Positions 24,849 through 32,160 of a stretch of 39,068 bases of DNA are shown here, piece by piece (the stretch's first letter is position 1; each line of letters starts with the position of its first letter). Source of the stretch: Alphaproteobacteria bacterium. Lineage in GTDB: Bacteria > Pseudomonadota > Alphaproteobacteria > SHVW01. A program made the position numbers and the translations under genes. The stretch is from the NCBI GenBank assembly GCA_016869645.1, contig VGDO01000031.1, forward strand, positions 1 through 39,068, written 5' to 3'. The notes beneath the pieces were generated by a model. The model saw nothing but the letters and a program-made list of their open reading frames with translations. It was not told where the DNA came from and made no database searches.

Positions 24849-26066
24849 ATGACGGCTGCTGCGCCGCATCGACCGATTCGAAACCTGCTCAGCAGCGCCG
24901 ATTACCGGCGCGTCTGGTTCGTCGGCGGCGTGATCTGGACCATGCGCTGGCTCGAAGTGCTGGCCATGAGCATCTACACCTTCGACCTGACCGGCTCGGC
25001 CTTTGCGGTGGCGCTGATGACCGCCTTGCGGTCCCTGCCCATGCTGCTCGTGAGCGCCTACGCCGGCGCGATCGCCGAGCGCTTCGACCGGCGGCGGCTG
25101 CTGATCGCCGCCATGATCATGCTCGCCATCAGCAACGCCGTCCTCGGCCTGCTGGCGCTGGCTGGCTGGATCGAGCTGTGGCACATCGCAATCGGCGCGA
25201 TGCTCAACGGCCTTTACTGGGCAGCCGACATGTCGGTCCGCCGCACGGTCATGGCGGAGATCGCCGGCATCGACCGGCTGGGCGCGGCCATGACGGTCGA
25301 CTCGGCGACCAACAATCTCACGCGCTTCCTCGGTCCCATCGCTGGCGGACTGATCTACCAGTTCCTCGGCCTGCACGGCTCCTTTCTCGTGGTCGGATTG
25401 TTCTACGCCCTTGCGGCAATCGCCGCCCTGCCGATCAGCCATCGCAGCGAGCTGAGCGGCGCGCCACCGATGCGGATGCTCGACAGCATCCTCGAAGGCC
25501 TGCGCCACGCGCTCGCCGACCGCGCCATCGCCGGCACCTTGGCGCTCACCTTCGTGCTCAACCTGCTGGTCTTTCCCTACAACGCGCTCATTCCGGTCAT
25601 CGGCCGCGACGAGATGGGACTCGAGCCGTTCCCGATCGGCGTCCTCATGGCCGCCGAGGGCGTCGGCGCCGTCATCGGCGCCATGTTCATTGCGCCGCTC
25701 ATCCGTCCGGCCGGTTATATGCGGCTTTACGTGGTCGGCTCGTCGACCATCGCGATCTCCGTGCTGCTCTTCGCGCTGTCGCACAGCTTCGAATCGGCCT
25801 TGATCGTGCTGACGCTGAGCGGCCTCGGCGTTGCCGGCTTCGCCTCCATGCAGAGCACGCTGGTCTACAGCCTGGCGCCGCCCGGCCTGCGGCCGCGCAT
25901 CATGGGCGCGCTCTCGACCTGCATCGGCGCGATGCCATTGGGCATTCTCTATATCGGCTTCCTGGCCGCCCAGCTCGGCACGCGCGGCGCCTTGCTCGCG
26001 CTGGCGATCCAGGGTGTCGTCGCCGTGGCCCTGGTACTGATCATCTGGCCGGAGCTGAGGCGGTGA
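24849..26066 (+). CDS. MFS transporter, EntS/MFS_3-like exporter
   Basis: A 405-residue inner-membrane protein with about 12 hydrophobic spans. The loop AIAERFDRRRLL between spans 2 and 3 is the MFS motif A equivalent (G-x3-[D/E]-R-x-[G/D]-R-[R/K]). The layout resembles the MFS_3 group, which includes the enterobactin exporter EntS and many drug exporters. I prefer the ATG at 24849 to the in-frame GTG at 24837; neither has a strong ribosome-binding site. Substrate unknown. The next gene, creatininase-like, starts 74 bp later on the same strand with a palindrome in between. Confidence 0.88.
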   Translation: MTAAAPHRPIRNLLSSADYRRVWFVGGVIWTMRWLEVLAMSIYTFDLTGSAFAVALMTALRSLPMLLVSAYAGAIAERFDRRRLLIAAMIMLAISNAVLGLLALAGWIELWHIAIGAMLNGLYWAADMSVRRTVMAEIAGIDRLGAAMTVDSATNNLTRFLGPIAGGLIYQFLGLHGSFLVVGLFYALAAIAALPISHRSELSGAPPMRMLDSILEGLRHALADRAIAGTLALTFVLNLLVFPYNALIPVIGRDEMGLEPFPIGVLMAAEGVGAVIGAMFIAPLIRPAGYMRLYVVGSSTIAISVLLFALSHSFESALIVLTLSGLGVAGFASMQSTLVYSLAPPGLRPRIMGALSTCIGAMPLGILYIGFLAAQLGTRGALLALAIQGVVAVALVLIIWPELRR

Positions 26067-26093
26067 CATAGCCTGCTGCGAAGCGATGTGCCG

Positions 26094-26121
26094 TAGGGGC
26101 ACGGCATGCCGTGCCGCTACC
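26094..26121. repeat. 28 bp near-perfect palindrome (GTAGGGG...CTAC type)
   Basis: GTAGGGGCACGGCA/TGCCGTGCCGCTAC pairs over 14 bp with a single mismatch and is centred on GCATGC at 26105-26110. The inner 18 bp are perfectly symmetric. It lies between the MFS stop and the ribosome-binding site of the creatininase-like gene. The palindrome at 28802-28828 has the same ends and the same core. Confidence 0.8.
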
Positions 26122-26140
26122 GGAAAACCAGGGGGAATGC

Positions 26141-26950
26141 ATGACGACCGACAAGACGCGGCGCTGGGAGTTGATGACCAGCACGGAGATTGCCGCGACG
26201 GTGCGCGCCGGCATGGATCTGGCGATCCTGCCGGTCGGCGCCACCGAGCAGCACGGTCCCCACCTCGCGACCGGCACCGACAGCGTATCGCCCGAGGCTC
26301 TCGCCTGGCGCGTCTCGGCCGCGACCGGCGCGGTCGTTCTGCCGACGCTGTCCTACGGGCTGTCGCTTGGACACACCAGCCGATGGCCGGGCACGCTGTC
26401 GCTCCACCCGCAAACCATGACCCAGGTGGTGGTCGAGATCGGGCGATGGGTCGTCGCCTCGGGCTTCCGCCGGCTGATCATGCTGTCGGGCAACGGGCCG
26501 AACCAGCCGCCGCTCGACAGCGCACGGCTCCAGCTCCGGCACGAATTTCCGCGCTGCCGTTTCCGCGTGTTGACCATGTTCTTCGTGTCGCCGCGCGTGC
26601 AGAAGCGCTATAGCGCCGATGCCGACGACTTCCATGCCAATGACGGCGAGACCTCGCTGCTCATGCATCTCCGACCGGAGATGGTCCGCCCGGCGCGCGC
26701 GGTCGACGAGGAGGACGTGACCCCCGGCCTCGTCTGGTCCTACGACATGCCCGCGACGACGCGGTCGGGCGTCGTCGGCCGGCCACGGGGCTCTTCGGCG
26801 CGCGCCGGCAAAGCGCTCTTGGACATGCTGGTCGAGGACACGACGGACTTCGTACGGAAAGCGCTGGCCGAGAAGTGGCCGGCGGTGCCGGGACCGCTGA
26901 AGCCAGCCCGGCCGAAGCCGCGCCGCAAGTCTCGAGGAAAAGTCCGGTGA
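26141..26950 (+). CDS. Creatininase-family protein with an altered metal site
   Basis: A 269-residue member of the creatininase family, which hydrolyses cyclic amides such as creatinine and formamides in riboflavin/F420 and lactone pathways. The N-terminal metal motif is intact: GATEQHGPHLATGTD gives Glu36, His38 and Asp47. The second motif, usually NGHGGN or NGHYEN, reads SGNGPN (residues 116-121), with Asn118 in place of the metal-binding His. The last motif HANDGETS keeps His165 and Glu170. The C terminus is a basic, Pro/Lys/Arg-rich tail. The start follows GGGGGAA. The stop overlaps the VOC gene's GTG start (GTGA), so the two are coupled. Activity may be changed or lost. Confidence 0.87.
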   Translation: MTTDKTRRWELMTSTEIAATVRAGMDLAILPVGATEQHGPHLATGTDSVSPEALAWRVSAATGAVVLPTLSYGLSLGHTSRWPGTLSLHPQTMTQVVVEIGRWVVASGFRRLIMLSGNGPNQPPLDSARLQLRHEFPRCRFRVLTMFFVSPRVQKRYSADADDFHANDGETSLLMHLRPEMVRPARAVDEEDVTPGLVWSYDMPATTRSGVVGRPRGSSARAGKALLDMLVEDTTDFVRKALAEKWPAVPGPLKPARPKPRRKSRGKVR

Positions 26951-27339
26951 GCCTGAGCCAGATCCGCAGCCTCGACCATGCCGTCCTACTGTGCAACAGG
27001 ATGGCTGAAACGCGCGCCTTCTACCGCGATGTCATGAAGTTTCCGATCGAGACCGAACGTGAGCGTTGGGTCAGCTTTCGCGTCGGCGCGACGCTCTTGA
27101 CGCTGCGGCCGCGCGGCAAATGGGCGGTCTGCGACGACGGCAAGTCAGTGCCGGGATCTGCCGCCATCCAGCTTGCGTTTCGCGTACCGCCTCCGTCGGT
27201 CGATGCCTGCCACGCCGAGCTGGTCGCTCACGGCGTACCCATTCTCAGGGGGCCGACCGATCTCCCGGATTGGCGTCACCGCACGCTGTTTTTCCGCGAC
27301 CCCGAAGACAACATCATCGAGATTTACGCCGAGTACTGA
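26947..27339 (+). CDS. VOC (glyoxalase/bleomycin resistance/dioxygenase) family protein
   Basis: A 130-residue protein with one vicinal-oxygen-chelate domain: the first beta strand SLDHAVLLC with a probable metal-binding His11, ETRAFYRDVMKF, a mid-domain QLAFRV strand and the final FFRDPEDNIIEIY, whose last Glu is the usual metal ligand. The family includes glyoxalase I, dioxygenases and antibiotic-binding proteins; a small single domain like this would dimerise. The GTG start is fixed by the four-base overlap with the creatininase-like gene. A joint role with that gene is likely but unknown. Confidence 0.88.
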   Translation: MSLSQIRSLDHAVLLCNRMAETRAFYRDVMKFPIETERERWVSFRVGATLLTLRPRGKWAVCDDGKSVPGSAAIQLAFRVPPPSVDACHAELVAHGVPILRGPTDLPDWRHRTLFFRDPEDNIIEIYAEY

Positions 27340-27356
27340 TCTGAGACCTCAGGCAC

Positions 27357-28724
27357 TCAAAAGAAACGCAGGTAGCGCTTAATCTCCCAGTCGGAGACGT
27401 GGCTGTGATACTCGATCCATTCCTGCGCCTTGAACTTCACGAAGGTCTCGAACATCAGATCACCCATCACCTCGCGGCCGAGCGGATCAGCCGCGAAAGC
27501 CTCGACCGCCTCGCCCAAGGTGCGCGGCAGCTTCTCGACCTTGAGCTTTTTCAACGTCTTCTCGTCGTGCAGATACATGTTCTCGCGGTGCGGCTCGCCC
27601 GGATCCATTTTCTTGCGGATGCCCTCGAGGCCGGCGGTCAGCACCATCGCGGCACCGAGGTAGAGGTTGCACGCGATGTCGGCGGCGCGGCATTCGATGC
27701 GCCCGCCGCCCATGGGGATGCGCAGCAAGTTGGTGCGGTTGTTGTTGCCGTAGCAGGCGAAGATCGGCGCCCAGGTGAAGCCCGACATGCTGCCGCGCGC
27801 GATCAGCCGCTTGTAGCTGTTCACGGTCGGCGCGATGACCGCGGAGATCGCGTTGGCATGGGCGAGCACGCCGGCGATGAAGTGATAGCCGAGCTTTGAC
27901 AGGCCGCAGCCGCGCCTGTCTTTGGCATCCTCGAACAGGTTCTTGCCCGTGCGGATGTCGGCGAGCGACATGTTGTAGTGCGCGCCGCTGCCGGTGCGGT
28001 GACCGTAGGGCTTGGGCATGAAGCTCGCGAACAGCCCGTGCATCCTGGCGATCTCGCCGACCATCAGGCGGAAGAAGGTGAAGCGGTCGGCCATCAGCAG
28101 GGCGTCGCAATAGGCGAAGTCGGTCTCGAACTGGCCGGTCGCGTCCTCCTGGTCGAAGGAGTACACGTCCCAGCCCAATTTGTTCATCGAGCTCACGATC
28201 TGGTCGAGCACGGGCATGGAGTTGAGCTGCTGGCGCACGTCGTAGGCCGGCTTGTCCAGATCGTCGCGCACCGTGCCGGGCGCCACGCTGCCGTCGGCGT
28301 TCTCACGGAAGATGTAGAATTCGGTCTCGATGCCGAGATTGAAGATGTAGCCGAGATCGGCGGCCTTCCTGGTCGCCCGCTTCAGGATGTTGCGCGAGCA
28401 CGCTTCGAACGGCTTGCCGTTGAGCCAGAGATCGCTCGGAAACCAGGCGATGTCGCTTTGCCAGGGCATGACCATGGCATGGGCAAGATCCGGCATGGCC
28501 GCGACCTCATCGTCGTTCACCTCCTGCGGCACGCCGTCGAGGGCGGCGCCGGTGAACAGCTCGGAGCCTTTGAGCATGCGGTCGAAATGATCGATCGGCA
28601 CGCACTTGGCCTTGCTGCGGCCATGGATGTCGACGTAGCTCGCCAGGCCGTAGCGCACGCCCTGCTCGGCCAGGCTTCTGATCGATTGTGCCGATTTCCG
28701 CTTTCCGCTGCCACCGCGCGCCAT
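27357..28724 (-). CDS. Type III (GlnT-like) glutamine synthetase or gamma-glutamyl ligase
   Basis: A 455-residue protein of the glutamine synthetase fold, type III/GlnT group. Visible motifs: YVDIHGRSKAK, the catalytic region NLGIETEFYIF, a second acidic cluster QEDATGQFETDF, the ATP-binding GSGAHYNMSL, the NSYKRL motif and RIECRAADIACNLYL. Members make glutamine from glutamate and ammonia; close relatives use amines (gamma-glutamylmethylamide synthetase) or other acceptors, so a nitrogen-catabolic ligase is also possible. The ATG at 28724 has GGGGAAT upstream on the minus strand; the in-frame ATG at 28760 is an alternative. It is divergent from the acyl-CoA dehydrogenase. Confidence 0.92.
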   Translation of the reverse strand: MARGGSGKRKSAQSIRSLAEQGVRYGLASYVDIHGRSKAKCVPIDHFDRMLKGSELFTGAALDGVPQEVNDDEVAAMPDLAHAMVMPWQSDIAWFPSDLWLNGKPFEACSRNILKRATRKAADLGYIFNLGIETEFYIFRENADGSVAPGTVRDDLDKPAYDVRQQLNSMPVLDQIVSSMNKLGWDVYSFDQEDATGQFETDFAYCDALLMADRFTFFRLMVGEIARMHGLFASFMPKPYGHRTGSGAHYNMSLADIRTGKNLFEDAKDRRGCGLSKLGYHFIAGVLAHANAISAVIAPTVNSYKRLIARGSMSGFTWAPIFACYGNNNRTNLLRIPMGGGRIECRAADIACNLYLGAAMVLTAGLEGIRKKMDPGEPHRENMYLHDEKTLKKLKVEKLPRTLGEAVEAFAADPLGREVMGDLMFETFVKFKAQEWIEYHSHVSDWEIKRYLRFF

Positions 28725-28801
28725 GCCATATTCCCCGCTTTCACTGGATTGGTCGCGCATTTTGCCGCCTGCCGCATCCAAAAACAATGGGTTCGATGCA
28801 T

Positions 28802-28828
28802 GTAGGACTCAGCATGCTGAGCCCCTAC
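28802..28828. repeat. 27 bp palindrome in the divergent GS/acyl-CoA dehydrogenase region
   Basis: GTAGG-A-CTCAGCATGCTGAG-CC-CCTAC: the inner 14 bp (28808-28821) are perfectly symmetric and centred on GCATGC, and the ends are GTAGG and CCTAC. It is built like the 26094-26121 element. It sits between the two divergent genes, so it may act as an operator or as a mobile palindromic repeat. Confidence 0.75.
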
Positions 28829-28893
28829 GGTGCCCAATCCCAGTGCGTCTCCGCTTTTGCCCTGTCCCCGCCGACCGGCTATCCTCGGCGCCG

Positions 28894-30093
28894 ATGGATT
28901 TCGAGCTGCCCTCTCATTTGAACGACGTGCGCGACAGCGTGCGCCGCCTGATCGCCGCGGAGATCGAGCCGGTCATGGCCGAGCGCGAGCACCGGGGCGA
29001 ATTCCCGCGCGACCTCGTGCGCAAGATGGGCGAGGCCGGGTTGTTCGGCGCGGCCTTCCCGGAATCGGTCGGCGGCTCGGCGCTCGGCTTCCTCGCGGTC
29101 GCCGTGATCGCCGAGGAGATCAGCAGGTTCCGGCCCGAGTTCGGCTATTGCATGAACATGCAGGCCATGACCTGCCCCTTCACTATCCTCAACTGGGGCA
29201 GCGAGGCGCAGATCCGGCGCTTCGTGCCCGATCTGATCGCCGGCCGCAAGATCGGCATGTTCGCGCTGAGCGAGACAGGCGGCGGATCCGATGCTGCCGG
29301 CTCGATGAAGACGCGAGCCGAGCGCAAGGGCGACCGCTACGTGCTCAACGGCTCGAAGATGTGGATCACCTTCGCGGACGCCTGCGACGCCGGCGTGCTG
29401 TTCGCCAAGACCGACCCGTCGGCAGGTCATCGCGGCGTCACCGCCTTCATTGTCGAGCCCAAATCGGGCAAGGGCTTCACCGCCAACCCGATCCCGATGA
29501 AGTCGCTGTCCTCGATCCTGCGCAGCAACGCCGTCTTCCTCGAGGATTTCGAGGTGCCGGTCGAGAACCGGCTGGGTCAGGAAGGCGAAGGCTTCAAGGT
29601 CGCGATGAACGCACTCGACTATGGCCGGCTGACCGTCGCGGCGCGCCTCGTCGGCCTGGCCCAGGCCTGCCTCGATGCCTCGACCGGCTATGCCACGGAG
29701 CGCGTGGTCGGCGGCCATGCGCTCGGACGCTACCAGATGATCCAGCACCTGATCGCCGACATGTCCGTGAACGTCGAGGCCGCGCGCCTGATGACCCAGC
29801 GCATGGCCTGGCTGATGGACCAGGGCGAGCCCGCGACGCGGGCCGCCGCGCGCGCCAAGTACCTCGCCTCCCAGGCCGCACGGCACGCCGCGCAGGCGGT
29901 TGCCGAGATCCATGGCGGCTATGCGCTGGCCGACGAATACAAGGTCCAGTACTTCACGGCCTACATCAACATGCTCAATGTCGGCGAAGGTGCCGCCAAT
30001 GTGCAGCGCATCCTCATCGCCGAGGATGCGCTCGGCTACAAGAACGCCAACCGCCACCGCGTCCGCCGCCACGATGCCAAGGCGGCGGAGTGA
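28894..30093 (+). CDS. Acyl-CoA dehydrogenase
   Basis: A 399-residue flavoprotein of the acyl-CoA dehydrogenase family. Motifs: FALSETGGGSDAAG (FAD-binding/acyl-binding signature), KMWITFADACD, ALDYGRLTVAARLVGLAQ and a C-terminal NVGEGAANVQR whose Glu365 sits at the position of the catalytic base. It would remove two hydrogens from an acyl-CoA and pass electrons to ETF. The ATG at 28894 begins with a standard N-terminal helix (MDFELPSHLNDVRDSVR). It is monocistronic: a palindromic repeat separates it from the dehydratase downstream. Chain-length or branched specificity is not clear. Confidence 0.94.
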   Translation: MDFELPSHLNDVRDSVRRLIAAEIEPVMAEREHRGEFPRDLVRKMGEAGLFGAAFPESVGGSALGFLAVAVIAEEISRFRPEFGYCMNMQAMTCPFTILNWGSEAQIRRFVPDLIAGRKIGMFALSETGGGSDAAGSMKTRAERKGDRYVLNGSKMWITFADACDAGVLFAKTDPSAGHRGVTAFIVEPKSGKGFTANPIPMKSLSSILRSNAVFLEDFEVPVENRLGQEGEGFKVAMNALDYGRLTVAARLVGLAQACLDASTGYATERVVGGHALGRYQMIQHLIADMSVNVEAARLMTQRMAWLMDQGEPATRAAARAKYLASQAARHAAQAVAEIHGGYALADEYKVQYFTAYINMLNVGEGAANVQRILIAEDALGYKNANRHRVRRHDAKAAE

Positions 30094-30136
30094 TCAGCGA
30101 TGTTGACGACCTGAATGCATGACTCGCTGCCTTGAA

Positions 30137-30254
30137 CGCTTCCCCTCACCCTACCCTCTCCCCCAAGGAGAGGGTTTGTACGGAGTGCTCCCTTGCTATC
30201 CCCTCTCCTTGGGGGAGAGGGAGGGGCCCGCGAAGCGGGAGGGTGAGGGGAAGC
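30137..30254. repeat. ~118 bp palindromic intergenic repeat
   Basis: The ends CGCTTCCCCTCACCCT and GGGTGAGGGGAAGCG are inverted copies. Inside are CCCTCTCCCCCAAGGAGAGGG (30153-30174 region) and CCCCTCTCCTTGGGGGAGAGGG (about 30200-30222) as nested hairpins, and CCGCGAAGCGGG as a third small stem. It fills much of the 229 bp gap after the acyl-CoA dehydrogenase and may also stop transcription. Repeats of this shape are common in alphaproteobacterial intergenic DNA. Confidence 0.85.
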
Positions 30255-30322
30255 GCTTTGGATTGGGCCCTGATTCCAGCGATGAATTCACATGACCGAA
30301 CCTCAGTGAAACACGGAGCACC

Positions 30323-32032
30323 ATGACCACCGACAACCCCATCGGCCTCGCGCGCGGCCTGACCAACTACGGCGATCCCGATTTTTCACTCTATCTGCGC
30401 CGCTCCTTCGCGCGCTCGATGGGCTATTCGGAGACCATGCTGCAGCGGCCGGTGATCGGCATCGCCAATTCGGCGAGCGGCATCAACAACTGCCACCGCC
30501 ACTTCCCCGAGCTGATCGATGCGGTCAAGCGCGGCGTGCTCGCGGCTGGCGGATTGCCGCTCGATTTTCCGACGGTGTCGCTGGGCGAGGTCTACCTCAA
30601 CCCGACCAGCATGATGTACCGCAACCTCATGTCGATCGACACCGAGGAGATGGTACGCGCCCAGCCGCTCGACGCCGTCGTGCTGGTCGGCGGCTGCGAC
30701 AAGACGGTGCCGGCCCAGCTCATGGGGGCCGCCTCTGCCAACGTGCCCGCGATCCAGCTCATCGCCGGGCCGATGATGGCCATGCGCTTCGAGAACGAGC
30801 GCCTGGGCGCCTGCACGGATTGTCGGCGCTTCTGGGCGCAGTTTCGCGCTGGCACGATCGACGCGCTGCGCATCCGTGCCATTGAGGGCAACCTCGCGGT
30901 CACCGCCGGCACCTGCGCCGTCATGGGCACGGCCAGCACCATGGCGTGCATCGCCGAGACCCTGGGCATGGCGCTGCCGGGCACCGCCGCCATTCCCGCC
31001 GTCCATGCCGACCGGTTGCGCGCCGCCGAGGCGTCCGGTGCCGCGGCCATGGCACTCGCCAAGAGCCGCCTCACGCCGGACAGGATCATCACGCCGCAAT
31101 CGGTCGAGAATGCGCTGCGCATGCTGCTGGCGATCGGCGGCTCGACCAACGCGATCATCCATCTGGCGGCCGTCGCCGGCCGGCGCGGCATCGAGATCTC
31201 GCTGAAGCGCCTCAACGAGCTCAGCGACACGACGCCCGTCCTGGTCGACCTCAAGCCGACCGGCCAGTACTACATGGAGGATTTCAACGCGGCGGGCGGC
31301 GTCGGCGCCGTGCTGCGCGAGCTGCAGCCGCTGCTGCATCTCGACTGCATGACCGTGACCGGCGAGACCCTGGGCCAGCGCCTGTCGGCGCCGGCGGGAT
31401 ATGTCGACCGCAACATCGTCAGGCCACGCAGCGAACCCTTCCTGCCCTATGGCGGGCTGGTGGCGCTTTTTGGCTCATTGGCACCGCGCGGCGCCATCCT
31501 CAAGCGTTCTGCGGCCGATCCCAAGCTGTTCGAGAGCGAGGGCCGCGCCGTCGTGTTCAGCTCGCTCGAAGACCTGTCGGCGCGCATCGACGATCCCGGA
31601 CTCGACGTCACGCCGCAGGATTTCCTCGTGCTCCAGAACGCCGGGCCCAAGAGCGGCACCGGCATGCCCGAGGCGGGCTACCTGCCGATCCCGGGCAAGC
31701 TCGCCAAGGCGGGCGTCAAGGACATGGTGCGCATCTCCGACGCGCGCATGAGCGGCACGGCCTTCGGCACGATCGTGCTGCACGTGACGCCCGAGGCCGC
31801 CGACGGCGGGCCGCTGGCGCTGGTCAGGACCGGCGACCGCATCAAGCTCAGCGTGCGCGACCGGCGCATCGAGTTGATGGTCGCCGAGGACGAGCTCGGC
31901 CGGCGGCGCAATGCGTTGCCGCCGCGGCCCTCGGCGCCGACGCGCGGCTACCGCAAGCTCTACATGGACCACGTGCTGCAGGCCGATCAGGGCTGCGACT
32001 TTGATTTCCTGCGCGGGGGCGGCGCTTTTTGA
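30323..32032 (+). CDS. IlvD/Edd-family dehydratase, sugar-acid dehydratase type
   Basis: A 569-residue Fe-S dehydratase of the IlvD/Edd family. The cluster-ligand cysteines fit Cys57 (NNCHRHF), Cys125 (GGCDKTVPA, with Lys127) and Cys198 (GTCAVMGTAS), the three-Cys pattern of [2Fe-2S] members. GGSTNAIIHL, the PLDFPTVSLGE segment and RMSGTAFGTIVLHVTPE are also family features. Aldonate dehydratases such as L-arabinonate and D-xylonate dehydratase resemble it more than the biosynthetic IlvD, but this is a judgement by eye. It would remove water from a 2,3-dihydroxy acid to give a 2-keto-3-deoxy acid. It precedes the second Dpp-type operon by 128 bp and might share its function. Confidence 0.9.
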   Translation: MTTDNPIGLARGLTNYGDPDFSLYLRRSFARSMGYSETMLQRPVIGIANSASGINNCHRHFPELIDAVKRGVLAAGGLPLDFPTVSLGEVYLNPTSMMYRNLMSIDTEEMVRAQPLDAVVLVGGCDKTVPAQLMGAASANVPAIQLIAGPMMAMRFENERLGACTDCRRFWAQFRAGTIDALRIRAIEGNLAVTAGTCAVMGTASTMACIAETLGMALPGTAAIPAVHADRLRAAEASGAAAMALAKSRLTPDRIITPQSVENALRMLLAIGGSTNAIIHLAAVAGRRGIEISLKRLNELSDTTPVLVDLKPTGQYYMEDFNAAGGVGAVLRELQPLLHLDCMTVTGETLGQRLSAPAGYVDRNIVRPRSEPFLPYGGLVALFGSLAPRGAILKRSAADPKLFESEGRAVVFSSLEDLSARIDDPGLDVTPQDFLVLQNAGPKSGTGMPEAGYLPIPGKLAKAGVKDMVRISDARMSGTAFGTIVLHVTPEAADGGPLALVRTGDRIKLSVRDRRIELMVAEDELGRRRNALPPRPSAPTRGYRKLYMDHVLQADQGCDFDFLRGGGAF

Positions 32033-32160
32033 GTCCCGGTTTGGCCCGGCCCTTGCTAGGCTCAGACACGGCCGTGCGGGCGACGGCGCCGGCCACTCGC
32101 CCGTCGGGCGAAGACCAGAACAATCGGCGGCCAAGCTGCCGGACCAAGGAGGCTGATACC

